DNA from: Marinomonas sp. KMM3893
GTDB taxonomy: Bacteria; Pseudomonadota; Gammaproteobacteria; Pseudomonadales; Marinomonadaceae
Reading direction: 5' to 3'
DNA: 64,000 nt
Assembly: GCF_004352855.1 (NCBI RefSeq)
Contig: NZ_SJSC01000004.1
Coordinates: 62,001-126,000, forward strand
This document shows, in pieces, positions 17,454 through 26,822 of this stretch; the first letter of the stretch is position 1, and every line of letters begins with the position of its first letter. A model generated the notes under the pieces. That model was not told where the DNA came from and made no database searches. It saw nothing but the letters and a program-made list of their open reading frames with translations. The position numbers were made by a program, and so were the translations under genes.

Positions 17454-18359
17454 TTATTGGAAGTGCGGGAGGACTTCGTTAGCAATTGTTTTTAGAGCAT
17501 TTTCAATAGGCTGCTGGTTCCTTCGGAACTGTAAACCTATGTGGTTTACTCCCACGTTTTTCATAGATTCTAGTTCGGTGATTAACCCTTTGACACCGGT
17601 TTGTACGCCAAAATGATGTCTAATAATGGGAGCATCAGGATCATCAACTAAGTCTAGGTGAATGAAACTGACATAAGGTTTATCTCCAGCAACCTGACGC
17701 CAAAGCTTAACTCGATATTCATGGTTTTGCGGTGTACCTGGGTATGCAAGCCAACCATCTAAATTTTCGCCTATCCATTCTGGACTTTGTTGAGCTAATC
17801 CTGCGGCATAGATAGGAATATCCTTAAACTCAGGGATCAATTGAAGTCCGTTTTTGAGCTTAGCGTTGTTTGTGTCTCTTAGTATGTCCAGGCTGTTACG
17901 AAATACTTCACTACGGTTGTTAAAGTCAACATCAAATACTGGATACTCGCTCGGGCGATCTCCACTCGCAACACCAAGAATCAAACGATTGTTGCTTAAT
18001 TCATTAATGGTTGCAGCGGCTTTTTTAACAAGCCAAGGCTCTCGCAACGGTAGAACAATAGCAGCGGTAGCTAATAAGATGTTATTAGTACATGCTGATA
18101 GATAACCTAGATAACTGAACGCTTCAAAAACTTGGGCTGCATCACCAAAATTTGGATCATAAAGTGGGACATCTCTAATCCAAGCGGCTTTGAAGCCAAG
18201 TTCATCTGCCAACATGATCCGTTCTTTATGTTCGGTCATATCAGGAACGCCAAGGGGTTTATTTTGAAGTAAACGTTTTGTTTGACCTTCTCGGGTCCAA
18301 TCGTTATCTAAGGGTAGCTCGACTCCAATAGAAAAAGATGTGTTTAGATTTTTATGCAC
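17454..18359 (-). CDS. Luciferase-like (LLM) flavin-dependent oxidoreductase
   Basis: A 301-residue TIM-barrel enzyme of the bacterial luciferase-like superfamily, probably reducing FMN or F420-like cofactor-dependent substrates; the reaction is unknown. Recognisable parts are LADELGFKAAWIRDVPLYDPNFGD, the LATAAIVLPLREP strand and LGVASGDRPSEY, the phosphate-binding turn. It starts with GTG, seven bases after an AGG; no better ATG is close. It sits between two LysR genes in a cluster of oxidoreductases. Confidence 0.85.
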   Translation of the reverse strand: MHKNLNTSFSIGVELPLDNDWTREGQTKRLLQNKPLGVPDMTEHKERIMLADELGFKAAWIRDVPLYDPNFGDAAQVFEAFSYLGYLSACTNNILLATAAIVLPLREPWLVKKAAATINELSNNRLILGVASGDRPSEYPVFDVDFNNRSEVFRNSLDILRDTNNAKLKNGLQLIPEFKDIPIYAAGLAQQSPEWIGENLDGWLAYPGTPQNHEYRVKLWRQVAGDKPYVSFIHLDLVDDPDAPIIRHHFGVQTGVKGLITELESMKNVGVNHIGLQFRRNQQPIENALKTIANEVLPHFQ

Positions 18360-18461
18360 AATAATGCCTACCTAACAATGTTAATGTCGCTTAATGATGG
18401 AATTTTGATCTTATTCAATGAAATTATTTCATCTTCAAAGTAAAAAAAAAGAGCTGAAACG

Positions 18462-18476
18462 ACAAAACAGTTTTGT
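18462..18476. promoter_or_regulatory. ACAAAAC-A-GTTTTGT palindrome
   Basis: A 15-nt dyad between the second LysR stop and the LLM start. The stretch GACAAAACAGTTTT recurs at 17187-17200, after the first LysR gene, which hints at a protein-binding site for one of the paralogous regulators. Inference only. Confidence 0.35.
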
Positions 18477-18492
18477 ATAAATAGGTTACACA

Positions 18493-19398
18493 CTAAAGAA
18501 AATTAAAATTTTCGACCAATAGCTCTCCCTTTATAAAGTTAATAAACGAACTTATTCTTCTCGAGGTTCCTGCATTTTTGTAATAAACGGCGTGAATCGG
18601 TTGTTTTACCTCATGCGAGTACTCGCTTAGTACCTCAACTAAGTTGCCACATTTTCTATCGGAATGTGTCATGAAGTCTGATAAGCATCCGATGCCAGCC
18701 CCTTGAAGCACGAGGCATCGAATGGTCTCACCATTGTCAGACCTAAGGCTGCTGTTAATTCGCAGCAATTTGTTGTTCTTATCCATCATTGGCCATTCCT
18801 TTAATGATTCGGGTTGGCTAAATCCAATCAGTTTATGATTCAGTAATTGTTCTACTGAAGTTGGCGTTCCATAGTTACTGAGGTACTCAGGACTAGCGAC
18901 CATTCTAATTCGACTATTTCCTAGGAATGTCGCTCGCAAGGTCGAATCTTGTAATTCACCTATACGAAATGCTACGTCAGTTTTTGTGCCCAAAAGGTCG
19001 ATATTGCTTTCATTGGAATTTAGTTCAAGGTCTACATCAGGGTACAGAGATTGATACTTTGCAATATGTGGAGTCAGTACATGTAACAAAAATGGAGTGG
19101 CGGCATTTATTCTTAGTAAACCAGAAGGGTTAGATTTTTGATTTTGAAGTTGAGCTTCAGCACGTTCCACTGCATCTACGATCTCTCTTACTTTATCAAG
19201 ATAGATTGCTCCTTCATTCGTCACATCTAGCTTACGAGTAGTCCTATTTAGTAATGTTGTTTCCAGCTTATTTTCGAGTCTTGATACCGTGCGACTGACA
19301 GCCGAAACGGTCATTGACATTAGCTTAGCTGCTGCACTCACTGAACCGGTATCAACCACGGTTATAAAGGTTTTCATTTCATCTAAAGTTGCTTTCAT
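18493..19398 (-). CDS. LysR-family regulator, YafC-like (second copy)
   Basis: LysR regulator of about 301 residues from the chosen ATG at 19398 (MKATLDEMKTFITVVDTGS), which matches family length; the open frame extends 30 codons further upstream without homology. Helix-turn-helix residues VSAAAKLMSMTVSAVSRTVSRLE are followed by LLNRTTRKLDVTNEG. It is divergent from dkgB, the same arrangement as E. coli yafC and yafB/dkgB, and probably controls that gene. Confidence 0.9.
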   Translation of the reverse strand: MKATLDEMKTFITVVDTGSVSAAAKLMSMTVSAVSRTVSRLENKLETTLLNRTTRKLDVTNEGAIYLDKVREIVDAVERAEAQLQNQKSNPSGLLRINAATPFLLHVLTPHIAKYQSLYPDVDLELNSNESNIDLLGTKTDVAFRIGELQDSTLRATFLGNSRIRMVASPEYLSNYGTPTSVEQLLNHKLIGFSQPESLKEWPMMDKNNKLLRINSSLRSDNGETIRCLVLQGAGIGCLSDFMTHSDRKCGNLVEVLSEYSHEVKQPIHAVYYKNAGTSRRISSFINFIKGELLVENFNFL

Positions 19399-19436
19399 TG
19401 TTGATATTTTTTCAATATAGATTTGATTATTATTAA

Positions 19437-19465
19437 CTTTACGGAAATGTTGCAAACCCGTAAAG
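19437..19465. promoter_or_regulatory. Inverted repeat in the LysR/dkgB divergent promoter
   Basis: Perfect 8-bp arms CTTTACGG and CCGTAAAG spaced by 13 bp, 51 bp before the dkgB start. A likely site for the divergent YafC-like regulator. Confidence 0.5.
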
Positions 19466-19516
19466 TCAATTTGATATATAACGTTCAAATTTTATCAATG
19501 ACTTTAGGAGAGTTGT

Positions 19517-20317
19517 ATGAAAGTACCATCATTTGGGGTAGGAACATTTCGTCTAGAAGGGGACGTGGTAAAAGATTCTATTAAGAATGCATTAGAAGTT
19601 GGCTATCGAGTAATTGATACTGCTCAGATTTACAACAATGAGAAAGAAGTGGGAGAAGTGATCACGCAATCTAATTTAGAGCGGGATGAATTATTCATCA
19701 CAACTAAGATTTGGGTTGATAATATGAACTCTGAACGACTTATCTCTAGTTTGAAGGAAAGCTTAGAGAAGCTTAACACGGATTATGTGGATTTAACTTT
19801 GATTCATTGGCCGGGTAGCAATAATGATATAAAAGAATATATGACGTCATTGCTTGAAGCAAAAAAAATGGGGTTGACCCGCGAAATAGGTGTATCAAAC
19901 TTCAACATAGACTTGTTACAGCAAGCTATGGATGTTGTTGGTAAAGAAAATATTGTTACAAACCAGATCGAACTTAGCCCATATTTACAAAACCATAAAT
20001 TAGTTAAATTTATGCGTGATAATAATATACAAGTCACTTCTTACATGACACTGGCTTACGGTAAAGTTTTAGGAGATCCGGTTATTGGCGAAATTGCAGA
20101 AGAGGTTTCGGCTACACCCGCTCAGGTGGTTCTCGCATGGGCGCTATCTAAAGGCTACGCCGTCATTCCTTCCTCAACTAAGCGCCATAATTTGGCCAGC
20201 AATCTTGAAGCATTAAAAATTAAACTTAGCGATGAAGCAATATCCAAAATTGACTCACTGGAAAGAAATGGGCGTGAAGTAAACCCTGAAGGACTGGCAC
20301 CGGTATGGAATGACTAA
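19517..20317 (+). CDS. dkgB: Aldo/keto reductase, DkgB-like
   Basis: NADPH-dependent aldo/keto reductase of 266 residues, the same length and sequence pattern as E. coli DkgB (2,5-diketo-D-gluconate reductase B, also active on methylglyoxal and other aldehydes). It starts [13 protein letters not shown]; the tetrad region has DTAQIYNNE (Asp and Tyr), TTKIW (Lys) and LIHWPG (His), and the NADPH site [16 protein letters not shown] lies five bases before the ATG. It is divergent from its probable LysR regulator. Confidence 0.92.
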   Translation: MKVPSFGVGTFRLEGDVVKDSIKNALEVGYRVIDTAQIYNNEKEVGEVITQSNLERDELFITTKIWVDNMNSERLISSLKESLEKLNTDYVDLTLIHWPGSNNDIKEYMTSLLEAKKMGLTREIGVSNFNIDLLQQAMDVVGKENIVTNQIELSPYLQNHKLVKFMRDNNIQVTSYMTLAYGKVLGDPVIGEIAEEVSATPAQVVLAWALSKGYAVIPSSTKRHNLASNLEALKIKLSDEAISKIDSLERNGREVNPEGLAPVWND

Positions 20318-20629
20318 GGTAAAGAATATAGGTAAAAATCCTAAATTCTTAGGTCGATCTTATCTTGTCGGGTATGAAGGATTACCTGTGATTAACACCT
20401 ATAACTCTAACGCTTTTGCTGTTAAGTATAAAATCATCAATGATGTACTTAAATGGACGAGTGGGCAGTAGCCTATCAATGGAATGACCTAGAAAAAGGC
20501 TTTTATTCGGTGTTATGACAGGAAGAGAATAGCGCGAAAGTTGTTTGCCTAGACAATTTAACTAGCGATCAGACTTTATCTTTTTTATATCTAGTTATCT
20601 TGGGGTTTATCAATCAGAAGATTTATTAA
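20310..20629 (+). pseudogene. Broken MoaF-like (calycin) gene
   Basis: An ATG at 20310, overlapping the dkgB end, opens a 53-codon frame ([20 protein letters not shown]...) ending at TAG 20471. A second frame from about 20456 continues in the same style (EWAVAYQWNDLEKGFYSVL), meets a TGA where the family normally has Trp, then QEENSAKVVCLDNL. Together they follow the beta-strand pattern of MoaF-like small proteins. So one frameshift and one nonsense change disable it. Family assignment is by eye and uncertain. Confidence 0.4.
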
Positions 20630-20664
20630 GTAAAAAAGCGAGATTTTAACTGTATTAATAATAT

Positions 20665-20694
20665 AAGCTCGCTTACTTTTAGTATTGCGAGCTT
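20665..20694 (+). terminator. Hairpin AAGCTCGC/GCGAGCTT
   Basis: Perfect 8-bp arms with a 14-nt loop followed by TTCTAATTTT. It may end transcription from dkgB and the broken gene, ahead of the MDR gene. Confidence 0.5.
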
Positions 20695-20865
20695 TTCTAA
20701 TTTTAGGCTGTCTAAAATTGCCAGAGTTTGATGGTAATGCAAGGTTAACCTTATACAGTAGTGAGGAAGAGGCTACATCGATTAAAAAACTTATCAGACC
20801 TAATATACTCGGCATCAATACTAATTCCTTGATACCTTATTTTTTATTAAGCGAACGGAAATAAG

Positions 20866-21807
20866 ATGGAACAATATAAAGTTTGGCAATATCAAATGAA
20901 GACACAGAGTCTTATTCTAGCTATGACAGAAAGACCGTCATTAGCTGACAATGAAATTTTAGTGCAAAACAAAGCCATTGGCATTAACCCTGTAGATTGG
21001 AAGTTTATCAAAACAAACCCTTTGGGTTGGCCAAATGGTCATGTCCCAGGTGTTGATGGTGCAGGTGTTATTGTGCAAGTCGGTGCAAAGGTTGATACGA
21101 GAATAATAGGCCGTCGAGTGGCATATCATAGCTCACTAAAACAACATGGCAGCTTTGCTGAGTATACGGCTTTGAATGTTGAACGAGTGATGATGTTGCC
21201 CGAGAACCTCTCATTTAAACTTGCAGCGGCGCTACCTTGCCCGATGCTTACTGCTTGGCAAGCATTTGAAAAAATTCCGTTAACCCGACAAAGAGAAGTG
21301 CTTATCGTTGGTTTTGGGGCGGTTAATAATTTGCTATCTCAGATCCTTGTTAATGCAGGTTATGTCGTTGATGTTGTTTCAGCTAGTCTGAGCGAAAAGC
21401 GTGCAATAAAGCTAGGTATTCGCCGAGTTTATAGAGAGCAACCTCAAGTTGACATGAAATACTTCGCTGTTTTCGATGCGGTCAGTGGGGAAAATGCCGC
21501 CGATTTAGTGCCACTGTTAAGAGCTAATGGGCATATTGTCTGCATTCAAGACCGTATACCTGAACCGATTGATCCTCCATTTACCCGCACTATTTCCTAC
21601 CACGAAATAGCACTTGGAGCGTTACATGATTTTGGCGATGTAAATGATTGGAATGCGCTGATGCAAAATGGAGAAGCGCTACTTGAACGAATTGACAAAG
21701 GTAATTTTAAAGTTAATGCTCCAATCACTTTTGACTTTGAGCAAATGTCTGAAGCCTTGGAGCATAGCGAATTAACAAAATTAAAAACGGTTATTACATT
21801 GATCTAA
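20866..21807 (+). CDS. MDR-superfamily oxidoreductase without zinc (quinone reductase-like)
   Basis: A 313-residue medium-chain dehydrogenase/reductase. The GroES-like N-terminal part contains GINPVDWKF and [13 protein letters not shown]; the Rossmann part has [15 protein letters not shown], a variant of the usual AxGGVG motif. The cysteines and histidines that bind zinc in alcohol dehydrogenases are missing, so it belongs with zinc-independent NADPH:quinone or enone reductases. The glycine motif is atypical (GFGAVN), so cofactor preference may differ. It ends a run of carbonyl- and quinone-acting genes. Confidence 0.85.
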   Translation: MEQYKVWQYQMKTQSLILAMTERPSLADNEILVQNKAIGINPVDWKFIKTNPLGWPNGHVPGVDGAGVIVQVGAKVDTRIIGRRVAYHSSLKQHGSFAEYTALNVERVMMLPENLSFKLAAALPCPMLTAWQAFEKIPLTRQREVLIVGFGAVNNLLSQILVNAGYVVDVVSASLSEKRAIKLGIRRVYREQPQVDMKYFAVFDAVSGENAADLVPLLRANGHIVCIQDRIPEPIDPPFTRTISYHEIALGALHDFGDVNDWNALMQNGEALLERIDKGNFKVNAPITFDFEQMSEALEHSELTKLKTVITLI

Positions 21808-21893
21808 ATTGGACTATTCATTCTTTTTTGATAATTCTATAACTAGGCTCCCTATAAACTTGCATGGATAGCTGATCATATAACTGATGATGG

Positions 21894-21910
21894 GCCCCTT
21901 TGATAGGGGC
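21894..21910 (+). terminator. Short GC-rich hairpin after the MDR gene
   Basis: GCCCCT-TTGAT-AGGGGC, 86 bp past the MDR stop. No T-run follows, so termination is uncertain. Confidence 0.4.
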
Positions 21911-21950
21911 TGGGTTAAGGAAGTCAGCTTGGCTAGTTAGAAGAGCTGTC

Positions 21951-21984
21951 GGTATCTGCTTCAGTAATTACTGAAGCAGATACC
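21951..21984. repeat. 34-bp perfect palindrome between convergent genes
   Basis: Seventeen bases from GGTATCTGC are followed at once by their exact reverse complement, with no loop (centre 21967/21968). It lies 13 bp past the stop of the binding-protein gene. It likely acts as a strong 3' hairpin for that mRNA. Confidence 0.85.
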
Positions 21985-21997
21985 GTTGCTGTGGGAT

Positions 21998-22969
21998 TTA
22001 GTAAGGGGAGTTTTCGAAATAAAACTCAGCGGCGTTTTCGTCGGTGACCAATTGCGCGCCTAAAATAATGCGCGATGGTTCATTATAGAGATCACCCAGT
22101 TTTTCATGTTTGACGCCATGAACGGCCAATGCAATGCCTGACGCTATCATGGAAGGTGGGTAGGTCACCGTAGCGCGAACCATTTTATTGCTGTCCGACT
22201 TGATCATTTTAATGATGTCTTTGGAGCCAGCGCCGCCCAATACGGTTTTAATGTCAGTACGACCTGATTCTTCAATGGCTTTTAATACCCCTTTTAGCAT
22301 GTCATCGTCTTGGCACCATACCGCATCAATTTTAGGGTACTTCTGTAGGAAGTTTTCCATCACAGCTAAGGCTTTTTGCGTAGACCAATCACCGGGTTGA
22401 GAGTCGAGGATTTTGATGTTTGGGTAATCGGCCATTACTTCGTTGAACGCATCCACACGTTGCTTGTTGATTGGAATTTGCAGACCTTCAATGGAGACAA
22501 TGTTGCCTTTGCCAGACATTTCTTTGGCGAGCCATTGAGCGCCAACACGACCGAGTCCTGAATTATCTCCGGCAATGAAAATATTCTGTGCGGGATGAGC
22601 CAGTTCGCGGTCAACAACCACAGTATAGATGCCCTCGCCATAGGCTTCTTCGATCACTTTTTGTAGCGTGGCCGGGTTACTCGGCAAGATAACCAGCGCA
22701 TCGATGCCTTTGACCATGAGATCCTCCACGTCGCCAACTTGCTTTGAGCCAGAGCTGGACGCTACCACGTAGAAGTCGATGTCTTTTTCTTTCATTTTGA
22801 AGTCGGCGGCGGCTTTATTGGCCCACCAAAGTAACCCTGCTGTCCAACCATGATCGGCGGATGGCACGCTGACTCCTATTTTATATTTTGCCGCATAGCT
22901 TGTACCAACAAAGGTGAAAATCAGCATAAACGCGACGACCGTTCTCATGATGTTATTTTTATATTTCAT
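21998..22969 (-). CDS. Periplasmic sugar-binding protein, ribose type
   Basis: A 323-residue Peripla_BP_4 protein. The signal peptide ends near SYAA (residue 27); the mature part opens with KIGVSVPSADHGWTAGLLWW, and DALVILPSNP, VVVDREL and IAGDNSGLG line the expected sugar pocket. GGAGAG lies before the ATG. It is the last gene of an operon of isomerase, dehydrogenase, ATPase and permease, an order in which the binding protein comes after the membrane parts. Confidence 0.9.
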   Translation of the reverse strand: MKYKNNIMRTVVAFMLIFTFVGTSYAAKYKIGVSVPSADHGWTAGLLWWANKAAADFKMKEKDIDFYVVASSSGSKQVGDVEDLMVKGIDALVILPSNPATLQKVIEEAYGEGIYTVVVDRELAHPAQNIFIAGDNSGLGRVGAQWLAKEMSGKGNIVSIEGLQIPINKQRVDAFNEVMADYPNIKILDSQPGDWSTQKALAVMENFLQKYPKIDAVWCQDDDMLKGVLKAIEESGRTDIKTVLGGAGSKDIIKMIKSDSNKMVRATVTYPPSMIASGIALAVHGVKHEKLGDLYNEPSRIILGAQLVTDENAAEFYFENSPY

Positions 22970-23000
22970 GAATACTCTCTCCAGTGATATTAATGTTTAA

Positions 23001-23025
23001 CGAGTAGAACGAAAGGTTTTACTCG
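23001..23025 (-). terminator. Intercistronic hairpin between permease and binding-protein genes
   Basis: CGAGTAGAAC/GTTTTACTCG, a 10-bp stem with one G-T pair and a 5-nt loop. Probably adjusts mRNA stability or expression ratio; no strong U-run. Confidence 0.4.
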
Positions 23026-23073
23026 CATCATTTCCTTCTTTTTATGGCGAATACTCGTTGCGGTAATCGCACT

Positions 23074-24048
23074 TTAGCGATCGCCTTTAAACTGCACTAA
23101 GACCGCTATCAAGATGACGAGCCCCTTCACCATGCCTTGTAAGTAAGGCGAAATCCCCATTAAATTCAGCATGTTATTAATGATGCCTAAAATGATAATC
23201 CCGATGACGGTTCCCCAAATGGTGCCTTTTCCCCCGGACAAAGCCGTGCCGCCAATGACGACCGCAGCAATCGCATCCAATTCATAAAAAATGCCCGCAT
23301 CACTTGGGCTGATGGAATTTAGCCGAGAGGCCAATAAAACAGCAGAAATACCCACAGACGCGCCAGCAATAACAAAAGTCATAAAATAGACCCAGCGAAC
23401 TTTGATGGCCGAATAAGACGCGACTTTTGCATTGGAGCCGACGGCACAAACATGGCGTCCAAAGGCGCTGTGCTTGAGCAGAACATGGAAAATAATGGCC
23501 AGCAGCAAAAATACCCAAACAGGATAGGGGATGCCCCATAAATAGCCGCCGCCAATGTCTGAAAAATGACTGTTTTCAGACACCATTTCGCCAGCGTCAC
23601 TGGTGTATAAGGCCATGGATCGAAAGATCGACATGGTGGCGAGGGTGGCAATAAAAGAGGCGACCTTACCACGGGTAACAATAAGCCCATTCAAAGCACC
23701 AAAAACGCCACCCAAAGCAATCGCCGAAGAGATCGCCATGGCCACCGCCCACCAACCATCGCCAGCCCCATTGATGATCATAATAGTCAGCACACCCACC
23801 ACGGCCACCATGGAGCCTACAGACAGATCAATACCGCCAGCTATGATCACAAAAGTCATGCCCAGAGCAATGATGCCAGTGTAGGAAACTTGTCTTAGTA
23901 CGTTGGTAATATTACGCGGCATTAAAAAACTTTCGCTCGCAATAGACGAAAAAAGAATCAACAAAAGTAACGCGATAAAGGGCGCGTAAGCCGCCATATT
24001 GAGTTGTTTTAGGCGGGTGATCATGGGAGCGGGTTCGAACATGGCCAT
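23074..24048 (-). CDS. Sugar ABC transporter permease, RbsC-like
   Basis: Inner-membrane permease of 324 residues (BPD_transp_2). Helices fill most of the length, with the motifs GGIDLSVGSMVA (about residue 71), GRHVCAVGSN and the C-terminal GGTALSGGKGTIWGTVIG, all typical of RbsC. AAGGA lies six bases before the ATG. It pairs with the double-domain ATPase directly upstream. Confidence 0.92.
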   Translation of the reverse strand: MAMFEPAPMITRLKQLNMAAYAPFIALLLLILFSSIASESFLMPRNITNVLRQVSYTGIIALGMTFVIIAGGIDLSVGSMVAVVGVLTIMIINGAGDGWWAVAMAISSAIALGGVFGALNGLIVTRGKVASFIATLATMSIFRSMALYTSDAGEMVSENSHFSDIGGGYLWGIPYPVWVFLLLAIIFHVLLKHSAFGRHVCAVGSNAKVASYSAIKVRWVYFMTFVIAGASVGISAVLLASRLNSISPSDAGIFYELDAIAAVVIGGTALSGGKGTIWGTVIGIIILGIINNMLNLMGISPYLQGMVKGLVILIAVLVQFKGDR

Positions 24049-24119
24049 AATGAATCCTTGTTTATTTTTATTGTTATCTGCGGTACGAGTGATCAGGGCG
24101 AACGGTTTGATTGCTAGGG

Positions 24120-25622
24120 TTATGCCTCCTGCTTCATGGTTTTTAATCCTGCTGCGTAATACATAATTTCCTTCTCATTGATGGCGTCGCCTGAGAGTTC
24201 GCCCATGATTTCTCCAGAGCGCATCACAATGACCCGATGGGATAAGCCAATGACTTCTTCTAGTTCAGACGAAATCATAATGATGGAGACACCTTGCTCG
24301 GTTAGTGAGCGGATAAAGTGATAGATTTCTTTTTTGGTATTAACGTCTATACCACGGGTCGGTTCATCGAGAATGAGAATATTTGGGTGTGTGTCCATCC
24401 ATTTGGATAAATAGACTTTCTGCTGGTTTCCGCCGCTTAAGTTAATCAGGTTTGAGTTCAGAGACGCGGCTTTTATATCAAATCGTTTGACGTATTCTTG
24501 GGCAACGGCGCGCTCTTTTTTGTGCTGAATAAGCCCTCTAACATAAGCGGCCAACGAAATGAGCGTGATGTTTTTGGGAATATCAAAGTTCATTATTAAG
24601 CCTTTGCCTTGCCGATCTTCTGACAAGTAGGCTAAGTGGTGAGAAACCGCGTCTGCGATGGTGTGGATGGTGACTGCTTGGCCATTGATCTCGATGTCTC
24701 CAGTGTCCTTTTTACGCAGCCCCATCACCGCTTCTGCGGTTTCGGTGCGGCCAGCTCCAATTAAGCCTGCAAAACCAAGAACTTCTCCTTTTTTTAACGC
24801 GAAGTTGATGTCCTTTAATACTCCCTTGATAGACAAATGATGCACCTTAAGAACCGTCTCATCGCTAGGTTCATTGCGATGCGGATAAATTTGATTCAAT
24901 TCACGGCCCACCATTTTTCTGGCCATGTCTTTTTCATTTATCTGCGATACATCGTCTAGGCTAACTAAGTGTCCATCGCGCAGAATGGCTAAGCGATCAC
25001 ACAGTAATTTTACTTCTTTGAGTTTGTGGGAAATAAAAATAATGGTGACGCCGCGCTGTTTGAGAGTGTCGACCAGCGTAAAAAAGATTTCTACCTCATG
25101 GTCGGTTAACACCGTGGTTGGCTCATCCATAATCAGAATGCGTGAGTCATTAACCAGCGCTTTGGCGATCTCCACCATTTGCTTTTCGGCCACACTGAGC
25201 GTTTCTACTAAAGCGTCTGGGCTTAAGTCGGTCGCTAATTCCGTCAAGAGCGTATGGGCTTTATGGCGCATCATGGGTTTATTAAGCAAGATGCCTTTTT
25301 TTATTTCATTACCAAGAAAAATATTCTCAAACACATTAAGGCTGCTGATCAGATTAAACTCTTGGGGGATCATCGCAATCCCTAACCGTTTTGCATCCGA
25401 TGTGGAGCGGATAGAAACCTGGTTGCCATCTAGCGTAATGTGGCCTGAAGTTTGGGTGTAAATACCACTGATGATTTTCAGTAAGGTCGATTTTCCTGCG
25501 CCATTTTCCCCTAAGACGCCTAGTACTTCGCCAGGCAAAATGTCCAAGCTGACATTGTGCAATACACGCACGCCAGCGAACTCTTTGACGATGTCGTAAA
25601 TCTGCATAATGGGTTGCGTCAT
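24120..25622 (-). CDS. Sugar ABC transporter ATP-binding protein, RbsA-like double domain
   Basis: A 500-residue protein with two ABC domains. The first has Walker A GENGAGKST, signature LSVAEKQ (variant) and Walker B ILIMDEPT; the second has the degenerate Walker A GLIGAGRTE usual in RbsA, a full signature LSGGNQQK and LILDEPTRGIDV. This split between one standard and one degenerate site is normal for the group. Its start lies three bases after the dehydrogenase stop, with GAGGA in range. Confidence 0.92.
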   Translation of the reverse strand: MTQPIMQIYDIVKEFAGVRVLHNVSLDILPGEVLGVLGENGAGKSTLLKIISGIYTQTSGHITLDGNQVSIRSTSDAKRLGIAMIPQEFNLISSLNVFENIFLGNEIKKGILLNKPMMRHKAHTLLTELATDLSPDALVETLSVAEKQMVEIAKALVNDSRILIMDEPTTVLTDHEVEIFFTLVDTLKQRGVTIIFISHKLKEVKLLCDRLAILRDGHLVSLDDVSQINEKDMARKMVGRELNQIYPHRNEPSDETVLKVHHLSIKGVLKDINFALKKGEVLGFAGLIGAGRTETAEAVMGLRKKDTGDIEINGQAVTIHTIADAVSHHLAYLSEDRQGKGLIMNFDIPKNITLISLAAYVRGLIQHKKERAVAQEYVKRFDIKAASLNSNLINLSGGNQQKVYLSKWMDTHPNILILDEPTRGIDVNTKKEIYHFIRSLTEQGVSIIMISSELEEVIGLSHRVIVMRSGEIMGELSGDAINEKEIMYYAAGLKTMKQEA

Positions 25623-25625
25623 GAG

Positions 25626-26810
25626 CTAGTCCTCGCGTGACGAATCAGTAGAAACGCTGGCTGCAAGAGGGCGCCATGCACTGTTATGAGCCGAGGAGGC
25701 AAGTACAGCGCTGATGAATTTCATGCCTTCCACACCATCATTAATGCTTGGAATAAAACCTTGAACGGATTGCACATCCGCGCCTGCGTCAATAGCGTGA
25801 ATCGCAGCAGCGATGTCTACATATAGGTTTGCAAACCCTTCCAAATAGCCTTCAGGGTGCCCAGCCGGTATACGAGAAAGACGATTGGCTTCTGCCCCCG
25901 CACCAGGACCTGCACGGGTAATTCTTTGGCTGGGTTCGCCGAGTACAGAAAGCCACAACTCGTTCGGCGATTCCTGCGCCCACTCAAGCCCCGCCTTGTC
26001 TCCATAAAGGCGAATTCTCAGGCCATTTTCGTTGCCTGGCGCTACTTGGCTGGACCACAGCATGCCTTTGGCGCCACCATCAAAACGCAGCATAGTATGC
26101 ACGTTATCGTCCACTCGACGACCACTGACAAAGGCGGTTAAATCCGCAGAGACTTGTTTTACTTTTTGTCCAGAAATGAAACAAGCCAAATTGAACGCGT
26201 GTGTTCCTATGTCTCCTAAACAGCCTGCTAAGCCGGATTTCTCCGGATCTGTACGCCATTTTGCCTGTTTGTTGTCGGTGTTTTCGGCGTTTTCTGTTAG
26301 CCAGTCTTGGGCGTATTCCACTTGAATAACACGCAAATCACCTAATACACCGGTATCTACCAAGTGTTTGGCGTGTCTCACCAAGGGGTAGCCTGTGTAA
26401 TTATGAGTCAGAGCAAAAAATGCTCCAGACTGCATAACAAGTGCTTTTAACGCTAAGGCTTCGTCTAAGTCTTTTGTCACCGGTTTGTCACAGATAACAT
26501 GAATACCTTGCTCTAAAAATGCCTTGGCGACTGGATAGTGCATGTGATTTGGCGTGACAATAATGACGGCTTGAATGCCATCTTCTCGCTGTTTTTCTTG
26601 CTCCGCCATGGTCGTAAATGAAGAATAAGAGCGCGCTTGACTGATGCCAATACGAAGCGCGGAAGCCAAGGCTCTGTCTGGGTCAGAGGAGAGGGCGCCA
26701 GCCACCAGTTCAAACCCATCGTCTAAGCGGGTCGCAATACGGTGAACCGCGCCAATGAAAGCCCCATCACCACCGCCAACCATACCGATGCGAATACGTT
26801 TATGTTCCAT
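25626..26810 (-). CDS. Gfo/Idh/MocA-family sugar dehydrogenase
   Basis: NAD(P)-dependent dehydrogenase of 394 residues. The Rossmann N-terminus reads GMVGGGDGAFIGAVHR, followed by VTPNHMHYPVA, the EKP-like CDKPVTKDL with the conserved lysine, and a C-terminal sheet domain with GCLGDIGTHAFNLACF, where Asp and His of the catalytic set lie. It is paired with a TIM-barrel isomerase and a sugar importer. By analogy with characterised pairs such as YcjS/YcjR or levoglucosan dehydrogenase clusters it may oxidise a glycoside or hexose to its 3-keto form; this is an inference. AGGAGG lies eight bases upstream. Confidence 0.85.
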   Translation of the reverse strand: MEHKRIRIGMVGGGDGAFIGAVHRIATRLDDGFELVAGALSSDPDRALASALRIGISQARSYSSFTTMAEQEKQREDGIQAVIIVTPNHMHYPVAKAFLEQGIHVICDKPVTKDLDEALALKALVMQSGAFFALTHNYTGYPLVRHAKHLVDTGVLGDLRVIQVEYAQDWLTENAENTDNKQAKWRTDPEKSGLAGCLGDIGTHAFNLACFISGQKVKQVSADLTAFVSGRRVDDNVHTMLRFDGGAKGMLWSSQVAPGNENGLRIRLYGDKAGLEWAQESPNELWLSVLGEPSQRITRAGPGAGAEANRLSRIPAGHPEGYLEGFANLYVDIAAAIHAIDAGADVQSVQGFIPSINDGVEGMKFISAVLASSAHNSAWRPLAASVSTDSSRED

Positions 26811-26822
26811 TTTATCTGCCTC

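Noticed and set aside
20677-20865. Plus-strand open frame ending [12 protein letters not shown] before the MDR gene
   Set aside because: No start codon with support and no family resemblance; could be a gene relic, but evidence is too thin.
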